NCBI RefSeq assembly: GCF_010093385.1
Contig: NZ_PDWV01000005.1
Span: 1-64,000 of the forward strand
Length of the DNA: 64,000 nucleotides
From: Pseudoxanthomonas mexicana
GTDB lineage: Bacteria; Pseudomonadota; Gammaproteobacteria; Xanthomonadales; Xanthomonadaceae
Reading direction: 5' to 3'
Shown: piece after piece, positions 53,677 through 62,435 of the stretch
How positions within the stretch are numbered: the first letter of the stretch is position 1
Layout: each line of letters opens with the position of its first letter
Notes under the pieces: generated by a model
Databases searched by the model: none
What the model was told of the DNA's origin: nothing
The model's input: only the letters and a program-made list of their open reading frames with translations
Position numbers and translations under genes: made by a program

Positions 53677-54953
53677 ATGAAGAGGCCGTTGCTGCTTGCC
53701 TGTCTGGTGTGCCTGGCGTCCTGCCAGCGCGCGACGGTCGACGAGAACGGTGCGCGGGTCGTGCTGGCGTCCAGCCCCCAGCGCGTCGCCACAACCGCGG
53801 GAATTCCCGCCTCGCAGGGGACGCTGCCCCAGGCAACGGCCACGCTTGCCCCGGTATCCGGCGCAGGGCGCACTGCGGGCGGCATGTCGCCACCCCGCGT
53901 CGTGCCCGACCCCCCGTTCACCAGCACGCCCGTCGCCACGTTCAATGAGCCCTGGGCGATGACGTTCCTGCCCGACGGCCGCCTGCTGGTCACCGAAAAG
54001 CGCGGCACCCTGCGCCTGGCCCATGTCGCCACCGGCCAGGTAGGCCAGGTCACCGGTGTGCCGGCCGTCGCCTACGGGGGCCAGGGTGGTCTCGGCGACG
54101 TGCTGCTGCATCCGCGCTTCGCCGACAACCGCCTGGTCTACCTGAGCTATGCCGAAGCGGGCAGCGGCAGCACGCGCGGCGCCGCGGTGGCGCGCGCCAC
54201 GCTGACGCTGGATGCGAGCGGAAACGGCGGCAGCCTGTCCAACCTGCAGGTGATCTGGCGGCAGCTGCCCAAGGTCAACGGGGAAAGCCACTACGGCCAC
54301 CGGCTGGCATTCGGTGCGGACGGCAAGTTGTGGATCACCTCCAGCGACCGCCAGGCGATGACGCCGGCGCAGGACCTGCAATCCGCGCTCGGCAAGCTGA
54401 TCCGCCTCAACGACGACGGCAGCGTGCCGCCGGACAATCCGTTCGCCGCGCAGGGCGGCATCGCGGCGCAGGTGTGGACGCTGGGTCACCGCAACCTGCT
54501 GGGCATCGCGTTCGACAATGCGGGACGGCTGTGGACGCACGAGATGGGGCCGGCCGGCGGCGACGAACTGAACCTCATCGAGCGCGGCAGCAACTACGGC
54601 TGGCCGGTGGTCTCCAACGGCGACCACTACGACGGCACGCCGATCCCCGACCATGCCACGCGGCCGGAGTTCAATGCGCCCGAAGCCTGGTGGACGCCGG
54701 TGATCGCGCCGGCGGGCTTCGTCATCTACTCGGGTAACCTCTTCCCGTGGTACCGGGTCAAGGGCTTCATCGGCGGTCTGGCATCGCAGGCGCTGATCGA
54801 GATCGAATTCAACGGCACGCAGGCGCGCGAGGTGCGGCGCTACCCGATGGGACGGCGCATCCGCGACGCGAGCAGGGGCCCGACGGCGCGCTGTGGCTGC
54901 TGGAGGACGGCGGCGGCGGACGATTGTTGAAATTGACGCCCAACCGCAGCTGA
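53677..54953 (+). pseudogene. Soluble aldose sugar dehydrogenase (PQQ) lipoprotein with a 3' frameshift
   Basis: A lipoprotein (lipobox LVCLASC) with a six-bladed PQQ-dependent sugar dehydrogenase domain of the YliI/Asd type: [63 protein letters not shown] and [22 protein letters not shown] in parts. It oxidises aldoses in the periplasm. The first frame ends at 54930 with [14 protein letters not shown], but the expected end [21 protein letters not shown] runs one frame over to 54953. One base appears missing near 54866-54871. The catalytic domain is nearly whole. Confidence 0.85.
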
Positions 54954-55292
54954 TCAGCGCGCGGTTCCTGCCTCGCGCTGCTGGCGCGAGTGGCGGATGT
55001 CCAGGTACAGGCTGTAGGCGGCGGTGAACGCCGGCAGCAGGTTCTGCAGCACGCCCACCGCGTCCTGCTTGGACGAGAACAGGAAGTAGCTCAGCGCCAT
55101 CAGGCTGCCCGCCAGGCTCATGTACCAGAACAGGCGGGGGATCACCGGACGGCGCGCGCGCCGCGAAGCGACGAACTGCACCAGCCAGCGGCCGCCGAAC
55201 ATCGCCGCGCCGGTCAGGCCGATCAGCTTCCACGGCGTCATGTGCAGGCCGGTCCAGCCCAGCCAGACGATTTCCTGGTTCATCACGCTCAT
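54954..55292 (-). CDS. Lipid-A-disaccharide synthase N-terminal (LABN) domain membrane protein
   Basis: A 112-residue protein with about three membrane helices. It matches the stand-alone LABN domain, seen at the N-terminus of some LpxB proteins: WKLIGLTGAAMFGGRWLVQF, RPVIPRLFWYMSLAGSLMALSYF and NLLPAFTAAYSLYLDIR. It always accompanies a GT2 enzyme and membrane glycosyltransferases, and probably helps flip or anchor a lipid-linked sugar. The start overlaps the GT2 stop codon by four bases. Confidence 0.88.
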   Translation of the reverse strand: MSVMNQEIVWLGWTGLHMTPWKLIGLTGAAMFGGRWLVQFVASRRARRPVIPRLFWYMSLAGSLMALSYFLFSSKQDAVGVLQNLLPAFTAAYSLYLDIRHSRQQREAGTAR

Positions 55293-56023
55293 GGCTTGCG
55301 CCCTGTGCCGATCTCGCTGACGGGGGTGACGTGGCTGCGCTGGATCAGCCAGGACACACCCATCAGGTCCCGGATGCCGACCAGCGCACGGCCCAGGTTG
55401 GTGTACTTGGATTGGCCCGAACCGCGCGGCCGGTGCGATACCGGCACGCTGACCGTCTTCCAGCCCGCGCGCTGCATCAGTGCCGGCAGGTAGCGGTGCA
55501 TGTGGTCGAAGTAGGGCAGGTCGAGGAAGGCGGCGCGCTCGAACAGCTTGATGCCGCAGCCCGTGTCCGGCGTGTCGTCGCGCAGCAGGCGCTGGCGGAT
55601 CCGGTTGGCCCAGCGCGAGGCCCAGCGCTTGCTGGCGGGGTCCTTGCGGTCGACGCGCCAGCCGGCGAACAGCTTGGTCTGCGCATCGGCCTGCTCGCGC
55701 GCGGCCAGCAACTTGGGGATGTCGGCGGGGTCGTTCTGGCCGTCGCCGTCCAGGGTGGCGATCCAGGGCGACAGGGCATGCTTCACGCCGGTGCGGATGG
55801 CCGTGCTCTGCCCGCTGCGGCGCTGGTGCACCAGCACGCGCAGTTCCGGCACTTCCGCCTTCAATGCGGTCAGCACGTCGCGGGTATCGTCCTGGGACTG
55901 GTCGTCGACGCAGACGATGTCGAACGGGATGCGCCCCCGCAGGTGCTGCACCACCTCTTGCACCAGCGGGCCGATGTTGCCGCGCTCGTTGAACACCGGG
56001 ATCACGATGGAAAGGGCCGTCAT
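55289..56023 (-). CDS. Glycosyltransferase family 2 (dolichyl-phosphate mannosyltransferase-like)
   Basis: A 244-residue cytoplasmic GT-A enzyme. Motifs are SIVIPVFNERGNIGPLVQEV, CVDDQSQDDTRDVL, ATLDGDGQNDPADIPKL (the DxD-type site) and YLPALMQRAGWKTVSVPVSHRPR. There are no C-terminal helices. It probably charges a lipid carrier (undecaprenyl phosphate) with a sugar, which a GT39 enzyme then moves to lipid A or another target. GAGG lies six bases before the ATG at 56023. It is coupled to the LABN gene. Confidence 0.88.
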   Translation of the reverse strand: MTALSIVIPVFNERGNIGPLVQEVVQHLRGRIPFDIVCVDDQSQDDTRDVLTALKAEVPELRVLVHQRRSGQSTAIRTGVKHALSPWIATLDGDGQNDPADIPKLLAAREQADAQTKLFAGWRVDRKDPASKRWASRWANRIRQRLLRDDTPDTGCGIKLFERAAFLDLPYFDHMHRYLPALMQRAGWKTVSVPVSHRPRGSGQSKYTNLGRALVGIRDLMGVSWLIQRSHVTPVSEIGTGRKP

Positions 56024-56047
56024 GGCAGACCTCACGGGAACAGCCGA

Positions 56048-57664
56048 TTATTGTCCGGCCCGGCAGGTCAGGAAAATGTCGTGGTCCGGCTGGTACAGCG
56101 AGGTCCGAACGTCGGTCAGGCCCAGCAGCGTATGGAACAGGTCGTCGTGGCTGTGGGGGGCGGTGGCCACCCGCCGCAGGCAGGCCGCGTCCAGCCGGGT
56201 GGAGGCGCGCCAGCCGTCCGAGAACCAGGCCACCATCGGCACCTCCAGCTGCTCGCGGGGTGCGATCGAGTAGGGCATGCCGTGCAGGTACAGGCCCTTT
56301 TCGCCCAGCGACTCCCCGTGATCCGACACATACAGCAGCGCCGTGTCGTAGCCGGGCAGGGTGGCCAGTGTATCGATGGCCGTGGCCAGCACGTGGTCCG
56401 TGTAGCCCAGGGCATTGTCGTAGGCGTTGACGATCTGCTCCCGGCTGCAGCGCCCCAGGTCCGAGGATTCGCAGACCGGGGTGAACCGCTGGAATGCGGG
56501 AGGATAGCGTTCGAAATAGGTGGGGCCATGATTGCCCAGCATGTGCAGGACGATCACCTGGTCGCCCTTATGGCGGCGCGCGGCATCGGCCAACCCCTCC
56601 AGCAGGATGCCGTCATGGCAGCGCACGCCGTTGCACAACGCGGCGTCCTGGCGCGCGCGCATGTCCTCCACCTGCAGTCCCGAGCACACGCCCTTGCAGC
56701 CGGACTGGTTGTCGCGCCACAGCGTGGCCACGCCCGCGCGCTGCAGGACGTGCAGCACCGACTGGTGGCCGCGGATGGCCTTCTCGTCGTACTGCGCGCG
56801 CCCGTACGGCGAGAACATGCACGGCAGCGAAACCTCCGTGCTGCTGCCGCAGGCGGTGACGCGGGGGAAGTTCAGCACCCCGCGCCGTGCGAGCTCCGGG
56901 GTGGTCTGCCTCGCATAGCCGTTGAGGCCCCAGTTCGCGGCGCGGGCCGTTTCGCCCACCACCAGCACCAGCAGGCGCGGCCGGCGCATGGTGGCCGCCG
57001 GCGACTGCACGGCATCCTCGCCGATCGGCAGTTGCGTGCGCGCGCGGCCGGGCGGTTCTTCGCTGACCACCTTCGCCAGCGATACCAGCACGTTGGCCGG
57101 CGTCACCAGGTAGCGCACTTCGCGCTGGTTGCGCAGGAACGCGGTCAGGGGCTGGGTCACCGGCAGCACGCCCAGCACGGCGGTGCCGACCATGCCCGCC
57201 AGCAGGGCGACGCGCAGGGCCAGCGTGCGCTTCCACGTGCGTTCGCGCAGCCGCACGCGCCAGATCACCGCCAGTGCGGGCAGCGTGGCGAGAAGCGGCA
57301 GCAGTGCGTCGACGCCGGCCAGTTCGCTGGCCTCGCGCCAGTCGGTGTGCAGCACGTTGCGCACCATGTCGGCATCGATGTAGATGCCGTAGGCCGCCAT
57401 GTAGTGGCCGGCCAGCGCGGACGTCACCACCAGCAGCGACAACACCAGGCGGGCGGTACGCCGCCACACCCGCAGCGTCAGCCACACGCCATTGGCTGCG
57501 GTGACCAGCAGGAACAGCGACAGCGCCCATTGCCACTGCGTCAGCGGTTGTGGTGCGGCCGCCCGCCAGAACACGCCATTGGCGAACAGGCTGAAATACA
57601 GGCACGCGCCGACGATCAGCGTCTCGGTGCCGATCCACGGACGCGCCAGGAGCAGGGCACGCAT
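56048..57664 (-). CDS. Lipid A phosphoethanolamine transferase (EptA/MCR-like)
   Basis: A 538-residue inner membrane enzyme with five N-terminal helices (about residues 12-190) and a periplasmic sulfatase-fold domain. The nucleophile is T239 in VVGETARAANWGLNGYARQT, and zinc-site segments include CGSSTEVSLPCMF, HMLGNHGPTYFERYP and YVSDHGESLGEKGLYLHGMPY. It transfers phosphoethanolamine to lipid A phosphates, lowering binding of polymyxins. It overlaps the upstream PAP2 gene by 49 bp with the start at 57664. Confidence 0.92.
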   Translation of the reverse strand: MRALLLARPWIGTETLIVGACLYFSLFANGVFWRAAAPQPLTQWQWALSLFLLVTAANGVWLTLRVWRRTARLVLSLLVVTSALAGHYMAAYGIYIDADMVRNVLHTDWREASELAGVDALLPLLATLPALAVIWRVRLRERTWKRTLALRVALLAGMVGTAVLGVLPVTQPLTAFLRNQREVRYLVTPANVLVSLAKVVSEEPPGRARTQLPIGEDAVQSPAATMRRPRLLVLVVGETARAANWGLNGYARQTTPELARRGVLNFPRVTACGSSTEVSLPCMFSPYGRAQYDEKAIRGHQSVLHVLQRAGVATLWRDNQSGCKGVCSGLQVEDMRARQDAALCNGVRCHDGILLEGLADAARRHKGDQVIVLHMLGNHGPTYFERYPPAFQRFTPVCESSDLGRCSREQIVNAYDNALGYTDHVLATAIDTLATLPGYDTALLYVSDHGESLGEKGLYLHGMPYSIAPREQLEVPMVAWFSDGWRASTRLDAACLRRVATAPHSHDDLFHTLLGLTDVRTSLYQPDHDIFLTCRAGQ

Positions 57665-58431
57665 GCGCTGCCACGCGCGGGCGAACGGCGAGTCGTGCAG
57701 GGGGGTGGTGCTCCTGCGCGCGACTCCGTCGGCACGGATTCGCTGCGGCCGAAGCAGGCCTCGACCGCGCATGCCACGCTCCAGCAGACCGCCAGGCTGG
57801 CGACGTCATGCGAGAGGAAGTGCGCGCCGCGCAGCTGTTGCGCCAGCCCGAATACCGTGCCGGCGAGCAGGCCGATGCCGAGGCCCGCATAGCGCCAGCG
57901 CGGCGCCACACGCAGGAAGAAGAAATACAGCGCCACCCACGCGAAGCCGCCCGCGGCATGCGCGGCGGGAAAGCACGCGGCCGGTCCCAGTATGGCGGGG
58001 CGTGTTTCGAACAGGTCGATGAAGGGTCGCTGCCCGCCCAGTCCGGCCAGATCCCACGGGCAGTCCATGTGGGTCAGCGCCTTCAGCGCGGCCACGCAGG
58101 CGATGGACGCGAAGACGGCCAGCAGCAGGCGCGCCGCCGGCCGCGTCCACGCTGCGGTCGGCGAGCGCCAGCGCCACAGGGTGGCCACCAGCAGGCCGGT
58201 CCAAGCGACTTGGCTCAGCAGGCGACCGCCCCGATGCAGCACGCCCTCCAGCAGCACGCTCCGCTTCAGCGCCCACGTGCCGCCCTCCCATTGGAACAGC
58301 CAGCGCGCCCAGTGCAGGTCGAGCTGTCGCGCGGCCGCCCACGCGAGCAGCAACAAGGGCAGTGAAGCGAGCAGCAGTCGCGGCGTTGCGCGGCGCGGAA
58401 GAAGCAGGGCGTACGAAGGGGAAATCGACAT
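57616..58431 (-). CDS. PAP2 family phosphatase upstream of the PEtN transferase
   Basis: A 271-residue membrane phosphatase with about six helices. The tripartite PAP2 signature is present in modified form: LKALTHMDCPWDL, CFPAAHAAGGFAWVALYF, and LRGAHFLSHDVAS with the catalytic His-Asp. Members next to EptA are thought to remove a phosphate from lipid A or undecaprenyl pyrophosphate. The C-terminal ~40 residues (after CFGRSES) are Pro/Arg-rich and lie partly over the next gene, so the true end may be shorter or a base may be miscalled. No clear ribosome site was found for the ATG at 58431. Confidence 0.82.
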   Translation of the reverse strand: MSISPSYALLLPRRATPRLLLASLPLLLLAWAAARQLDLHWARWLFQWEGGTWALKRSVLLEGVLHRGGRLLSQVAWTGLLVATLWRWRSPTAAWTRPAARLLLAVFASIACVAALKALTHMDCPWDLAGLGGQRPFIDLFETRPAILGPAACFPAAHAAGGFAWVALYFFFLRVAPRWRYAGLGIGLLAGTVFGLAQQLRGAHFLSHDVASLAVCWSVACAVEACFGRSESVPTESRAGAPPPCTTRRSPARGSACVPCSWRVRGSAPRR

Positions 58432-58512
58432 GCAACACAAGCGCAGGAACAAGGTCCGCGCATGCTGGTGGTCGCGATGTCGTAACGCGGTCGGACAGTC
58501 GTCGGAAGTCCG

Positions 58513-58544
58513 TTAAAACGCGCGCGAATGATTCTCGCGCGCGT
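58513..58544 (-). terminator. Intrinsic terminator after the GT39 gene
   Basis: On the minus strand acgcgcgcga and tcgcgcgcgt form a perfect 10-bp stem with a 7-base loop followed by TTTTAA. It lies 18 bp beyond the GT39 stop. Confidence 0.8.
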
Positions 58545-58561
58545 GTGCCGTTGCTGCGGAT

Positions 58562-60280
58562 TCAGTCTTCGCTGACATCGGCCGACCAGTCGGCCGGCAC
58601 ATCGCAGCCTTCCCGCCATGCGTCGCCGGGCGCGAGGATCCATGCGCGCCGGTTGGAAGCGCCGATGTCGACGACCTTCGCCGGATCGAGGCAGGGCCCG
58701 ATGGCTTCCTTGCGCAGGAACAGCCAGCGACGCTCCGGCGCTTCCAGCAACCAGGCATGCGCGTGCTGCCACTGGTCCACCCACGGCTGCTTGAAGCCGA
58801 AGTCGGTGACGGGGCGGTCCGCCTGCAGCAGGTGCTGTTCGCGCCAGCCCAGCATGGCCAGCTCCGCGTCCGGCCCGATCCGCTGTCCCACGCGCTGCAT
58901 CAGCGCCTGGGCGGAGCTGTCGGGGCTCAGCGCCGGCATGAAGCCCATGCCGTAGGCCGTCCACAGGGCGGCGGTGACGGCCACCAGGGCCACCCCCACG
59001 CGGTGGCGGGAGGCACGCGCTATGGCGAACATCGCCACCGCCGCGACCATCGCGAAACCCACCAGCCACCGGCCCAGTTGGGCGACGGTGTCCATGTCCA
59101 TGCCGCGGCCCTCGACCAGCGATTGCAGGCGTTCAGGTGGCGCCGCCAGCAGCCACGCGCCCAATGCGCCGGCCACCACCACCAGCACCGCCATGTAGGC
59201 CCACAGCGTCGCGCGCACTGCGCGTCGGCGCAGCAGCCCGGGCAACAACGGCGCCGCGGCCACCGCCAGCGCCGGCAGCATCGGGAAGATGTAGACCTCG
59301 CGCTTGCCGGGGCTGGCGCTGAAGAACACCAGCACCAGCAGCGCCCAGCCCAGCAGCAGCGCATGGCGTGCGTCCACGCGCTTCACTCGCCGCCACCAGG
59401 CGGGCAGCAGCCAGGGCGCCAGCAGCACGCCTGGCAACCAGAGCGTCAGCATCGTCTGCAGGTAATACCAGGCCGGCTTCACGTGGTGCCAGGCGTTGGC
59501 ATAGCGGGTGCCGGTCTGCTTGAACAGCATCTCGCGGGCGTAGGCGTGCAGGGCGGGATCGGCCGAGGTCAGTGCGACCGACAGCATGGGCACCAGCCAC
59601 ACACCCGCGCCCGCGATGAAGCCCGCCAGGCCTGCCAGCGCATGCAGGCCGCGATGCGGGGGCAGCGCCTGCCGCGATTTCAGCCGCACCCACAGCCAGG
59701 GGATGAAGACCAGCAGCGGCAGGAAGCCCACGCCCTTGGTCACCGTGCCCAGGCCCGCGGCGAAGGTCCCCAGGGCGAGCAGCCAGGGGCTCGGCTTCTC
59801 CAGCAGGTAGCGCAGCAGCGCCCACAGCGACAGCGTGGTCATGCCCACCAGCACCATGTCGATCTGGGCGCGCTTGGCCTGCAGCGCGAACTGCAGGCAC
59901 ACGAACAGGCCGAACACCGCGTACGGCACGGCATGGCGCCCCCACAGCCGGCGCGCCATGTCGCCGCTCAGCCACAGGGTCAGCAGGGCCGCCAGCAGCG
60001 ACGGCAGCAGGAAGGCGACCTGCCAGTCGCGGACCAGCAGGTAGCTGGCGGCCTGCAGCCACATGAAGACGGGCGGCTTCTCGGCATACAGCTCGATGCC
60101 CCGGTGCGGGAACAGCCACTGCCCGGTCTCCACCATGGTGCGTGCCGCCAGCACGAAGCGGGGTTCGTCGGCCGGCATCGGCTCGCGCATGCCCAGCCCG
60201 GCCAGCAGCGCCCAGGCCATCAGCAGGAGCAGCAGCGGGGTCTGCCAGCGGGGGGCGTTGCGGAGGTGCATCGGGGTCAT
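58562..60280 (-). CDS. Glycosyltransferase family 39 (ArnT-like) membrane enzyme
   Basis: A 572-residue inner membrane glycosyltransferase with about 11-12 helices and a periplasmic C-terminal part. The catalytic first loop has the acidic residues in REPMPADEPRFVLAARTM, followed by GIELYAEKPPVFMWLQAASY, typical of ArnT/PMT enzymes using polyprenyl-phosphate sugars. It may add a sugar to lipid A together with the GT2/LABN pair. Starts at 60280 and 60271 are both possible; neither has a strong ribosome site. Confidence 0.88.
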   Translation of the reverse strand: MTPMHLRNAPRWQTPLLLLLMAWALLAGLGMREPMPADEPRFVLAARTMVETGQWLFPHRGIELYAEKPPVFMWLQAASYLLVRDWQVAFLLPSLLAALLTLWLSGDMARRLWGRHAVPYAVFGLFVCLQFALQAKRAQIDMVLVGMTTLSLWALLRYLLEKPSPWLLALGTFAAGLGTVTKGVGFLPLLVFIPWLWVRLKSRQALPPHRGLHALAGLAGFIAGAGVWLVPMLSVALTSADPALHAYAREMLFKQTGTRYANAWHHVKPAWYYLQTMLTLWLPGVLLAPWLLPAWWRRVKRVDARHALLLGWALLVLVFFSASPGKREVYIFPMLPALAVAAAPLLPGLLRRRAVRATLWAYMAVLVVVAGALGAWLLAAPPERLQSLVEGRGMDMDTVAQLGRWLVGFAMVAAVAMFAIARASRHRVGVALVAVTAALWTAYGMGFMPALSPDSSAQALMQRVGQRIGPDAELAMLGWREQHLLQADRPVTDFGFKQPWVDQWQHAHAWLLEAPERRWLFLRKEAIGPCLDPAKVVDIGASNRRAWILAPGDAWREGCDVPADWSADVSED

Positions 60281-60416
60281 CGGCGTTCGCGGTGGCCTGC
60301 AGCGGAACGCATCATGGTGGATCATGGCGCGTAAGAGAACCGTCGGAACTCCGACGGCGCTTCGACATCCGGCCTGCGAGACTGCGGGTCCCCTACGCGC
60401 AGCTGGGTATCCGCCG

Positions 60417-61109
60417 ATGCGGTTGCTGGTCATCGAAGACAACCGGAGTCTGGTGGCGAACCTCTTCGATTATTTCGAGGCGCGCGGACACACCCTGGAT
60501 GCCGCCCCGGATGGCCTCACCGGGCTGCACCTCGCCAGCACCCAGGTCTACGACGCGATCGTCCTGGACTGGATGCTGCCGCGGCTGGAGGGGCCCGAGG
60601 TCCTGCGCCGCCTGCGCGAGGACCACGGCTCGGACGTGCCGGTGATCATGCTGACCGCGCGCGACGAGCTGCCCGACAAGATCGCCGGCTTTCGTGCCGG
60701 CGCGGACGACTACCTGACCAAGCCTTTCGCGCTGCCGGAACTGGAAGTGCGGCTGGAGGCACTGATGGCGCGTGTGCATGGCCGCCAGCGCCGCAAGGTG
60801 CTGGAGGTGCACGACCTGAAGCTCGACCTCGCCACGCTGGAAGCCACGCGCGCCGGCCAGCCGCTGCATCTGTACCCGGCGTGCCGCAAGCTGCTGGAAA
60901 CGCTGATGCAGGCCAGTCCTGCCGCGGTCACCCGCCAACAGCTGGAACACGCGCTGTGGGGCGACCATCCGCCCGATGGCGACATGCTGCGCTCGCATAT
61001 CTACGAACTGCGCCGCAGCGTGGACGGGCCGTTTCCGGTGAAGCTGATCCAGACGCTGCCGCGGACCGGCTACCGGCTGGCCGTGCTGCACGCATCGGGG
61101 GACGCGTGA
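60417..61109 (+). CDS. OmpR/PhoB-family response regulator
   Basis: A 230-residue DNA-binding response regulator. The receiver domain has the acidic pocket E7-D8, phospho-acceptor D51 (VLDWMLPR), T (MLTARDE) and K (YLTKPFALPELE). The winged-helix domain follows with LEHALWGDHPPDGDMLRSHIYELRR and a TLPRTGYRLA end. Its stop overlaps the kinase GTG start (GTGA). The divergent GT39 gene is a likely target because only about 135 bp separate the two starts. Confidence 0.93.
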   Translation: MRLLVIEDNRSLVANLFDYFEARGHTLDAAPDGLTGLHLASTQVYDAIVLDWMLPRLEGPEVLRRLREDHGSDVPVIMLTARDELPDKIAGFRAGADDYLTKPFALPELEVRLEALMARVHGRQRRKVLEVHDLKLDLATLEATRAGQPLHLYPACRKLLETLMQASPAAVTRQQLEHALWGDHPPDGDMLRSHIYELRRSVDGPFPVKLIQTLPRTGYRLAVLHASGDA

Positions 61110-62374
61110 GGGTCCGGCGCAGCCTGCGCGCGCACATCCTGATGTGGCTGGGCGGCTATGCCCTGCTGCTGACGGCGGCGGTGATGCTGCATGGCTTCCT
61201 GGTCAACGAGATCGCCGAGCGGCTGGTCTGGGATTCGCTGCTGAAGACCGAGCTCGAGCACCACCTGCAGCGCCGCGCCGACGATCCACGCTACCGCTGG
61301 AGCGACACCGACGACCTGCAGCTGTACGCCTCCACCGATGCGCGCCCGTTGCCGCCCGAAGTCGTTAGCCTGCCGGAGGGCATCCATGACGAGCTGATGC
61401 TCGGCGATCGCGAGGTACTGGTGCTGGTGCGTACCGTCGATGGCGTGAAGTACACCCTGGTGCTGGACATCACCGAGCTCGAATCGCAGGAAGACACGCT
61501 GACGCTCATCGTGCTCGGACTGGCCATCACCCTGGTGGTGGTGATGGGTGCGCTGGTGGCCTGGGGCCTGCGTCGATCGCTGCGTCCGTTGACCGGGCTT
61601 GCGGCGGACATCGGCACACTGTCGCCGGACAGGACCGGGCAGCGCATCACGGTGCCCGAGAAAGCGACCACCGAGCTGGTGGTGATCGCCGGCGCGTTGA
61701 ACGACTACCTGCGTCGGCATGAAGCCTTCGTCGAGCGCGAGCGCATCTTCATCGACACCACCAGCCATGAGCTGCGTACGCCGGTGGCCATCATCGCCGG
61801 CGCCAGCGAACTGGCGCTGGAGCAACCGGTCCTGCCGGCGCCGGCGCGCCAGCAGGTCCAGCGCATCCATCGCACCGCACGCGACGTCGAGCGCCTGATC
61901 GCACTGTTGCTGACGCTGGCGAAGGATCCCGCGCGCCTGTCGCGCAGCAGCGACGTGGTGATGCTGCACGAACTGCTTCCCGACATCATCGACGACCACC
62001 GCCACCTGCTGGCTGGCAAGGATCTGCAGGTGATCGTCGACGACCTGCAGCCCTGCAGCGTGTCCGCTCCGCTCCACATCGTCCAGGCCGCGATCGGCAA
62101 CCTGCTGCGCAACGCGATCGAGAACAGCGACCGCGGCCAGATCCACGTGCGGCTGGATGCCGACGCCACCGTCACCCTGCAGGACCCCGGCCATGGCATG
62201 ACGCCGGAGGACATCAGTCGGCTGTACGCACAGATGGCCCGCGGCGGCGGCCGCGAGGGCGGCGGCATCGGCCTGGATCTGCTGGCCCGCCTGTGCGAAC
62301 ACCTGGGCTGGACCCTGTCCATCCAGTCCGCGCCGGGGCGCGGCACGATCAGCCGGTTGCGCCTGTCGCGTTGA
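61106..62374 (+). CDS. Two-component sensor histidine kinase
   Basis: A 422-residue inner membrane kinase. It has two membrane helices (about residues 9-30 and 134-155) flanking a ~100-residue periplasmic sensor, then a HAMP-like linker, the phospho-acceptor H221 in DTTSHELRTPVAII, and an ATPase domain with N-box NLLRNAIENS, G1 DPGHGMTPED and G2 GGGIGLDL. The GTG start at 61106 overlaps the regulator stop and has GGGGGA upstream. The signal is unknown; the location suggests cationic peptides or cell-envelope stress. Confidence 0.92.
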   Translation: MRVRRSLRAHILMWLGGYALLLTAAVMLHGFLVNEIAERLVWDSLLKTELEHHLQRRADDPRYRWSDTDDLQLYASTDARPLPPEVVSLPEGIHDELMLGDREVLVLVRTVDGVKYTLVLDITELESQEDTLTLIVLGLAITLVVVMGALVAWGLRRSLRPLTGLAADIGTLSPDRTGQRITVPEKATTELVVIAGALNDYLRRHEAFVERERIFIDTTSHELRTPVAIIAGASELALEQPVLPAPARQQVQRIHRTARDVERLIALLLTLAKDPARLSRSSDVVMLHELLPDIIDDHRHLLAGKDLQVIVDDLQPCSVSAPLHIVQAAIGNLLRNAIENSDRGQIHVRLDADATVTLQDPGHGMTPEDISRLYAQMARGGGREGGGIGLDLLARLCEHLGWTLSIQSAPGRGTISRLRLSR

Positions 62375-62435
62375 CGCGGACTTTCGTCCGGATGGCGCTA
62401 GCATGGCCCGTCGCCACCGAGTCGAGCGCATCGCC

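Noticed and set aside
55331-57892. 853-codon plus-strand open frame opposite the GT2 and PEtN transferase genes
   Set aside because: Shadow frame of high-GC genes; no domain and no ribosome site.
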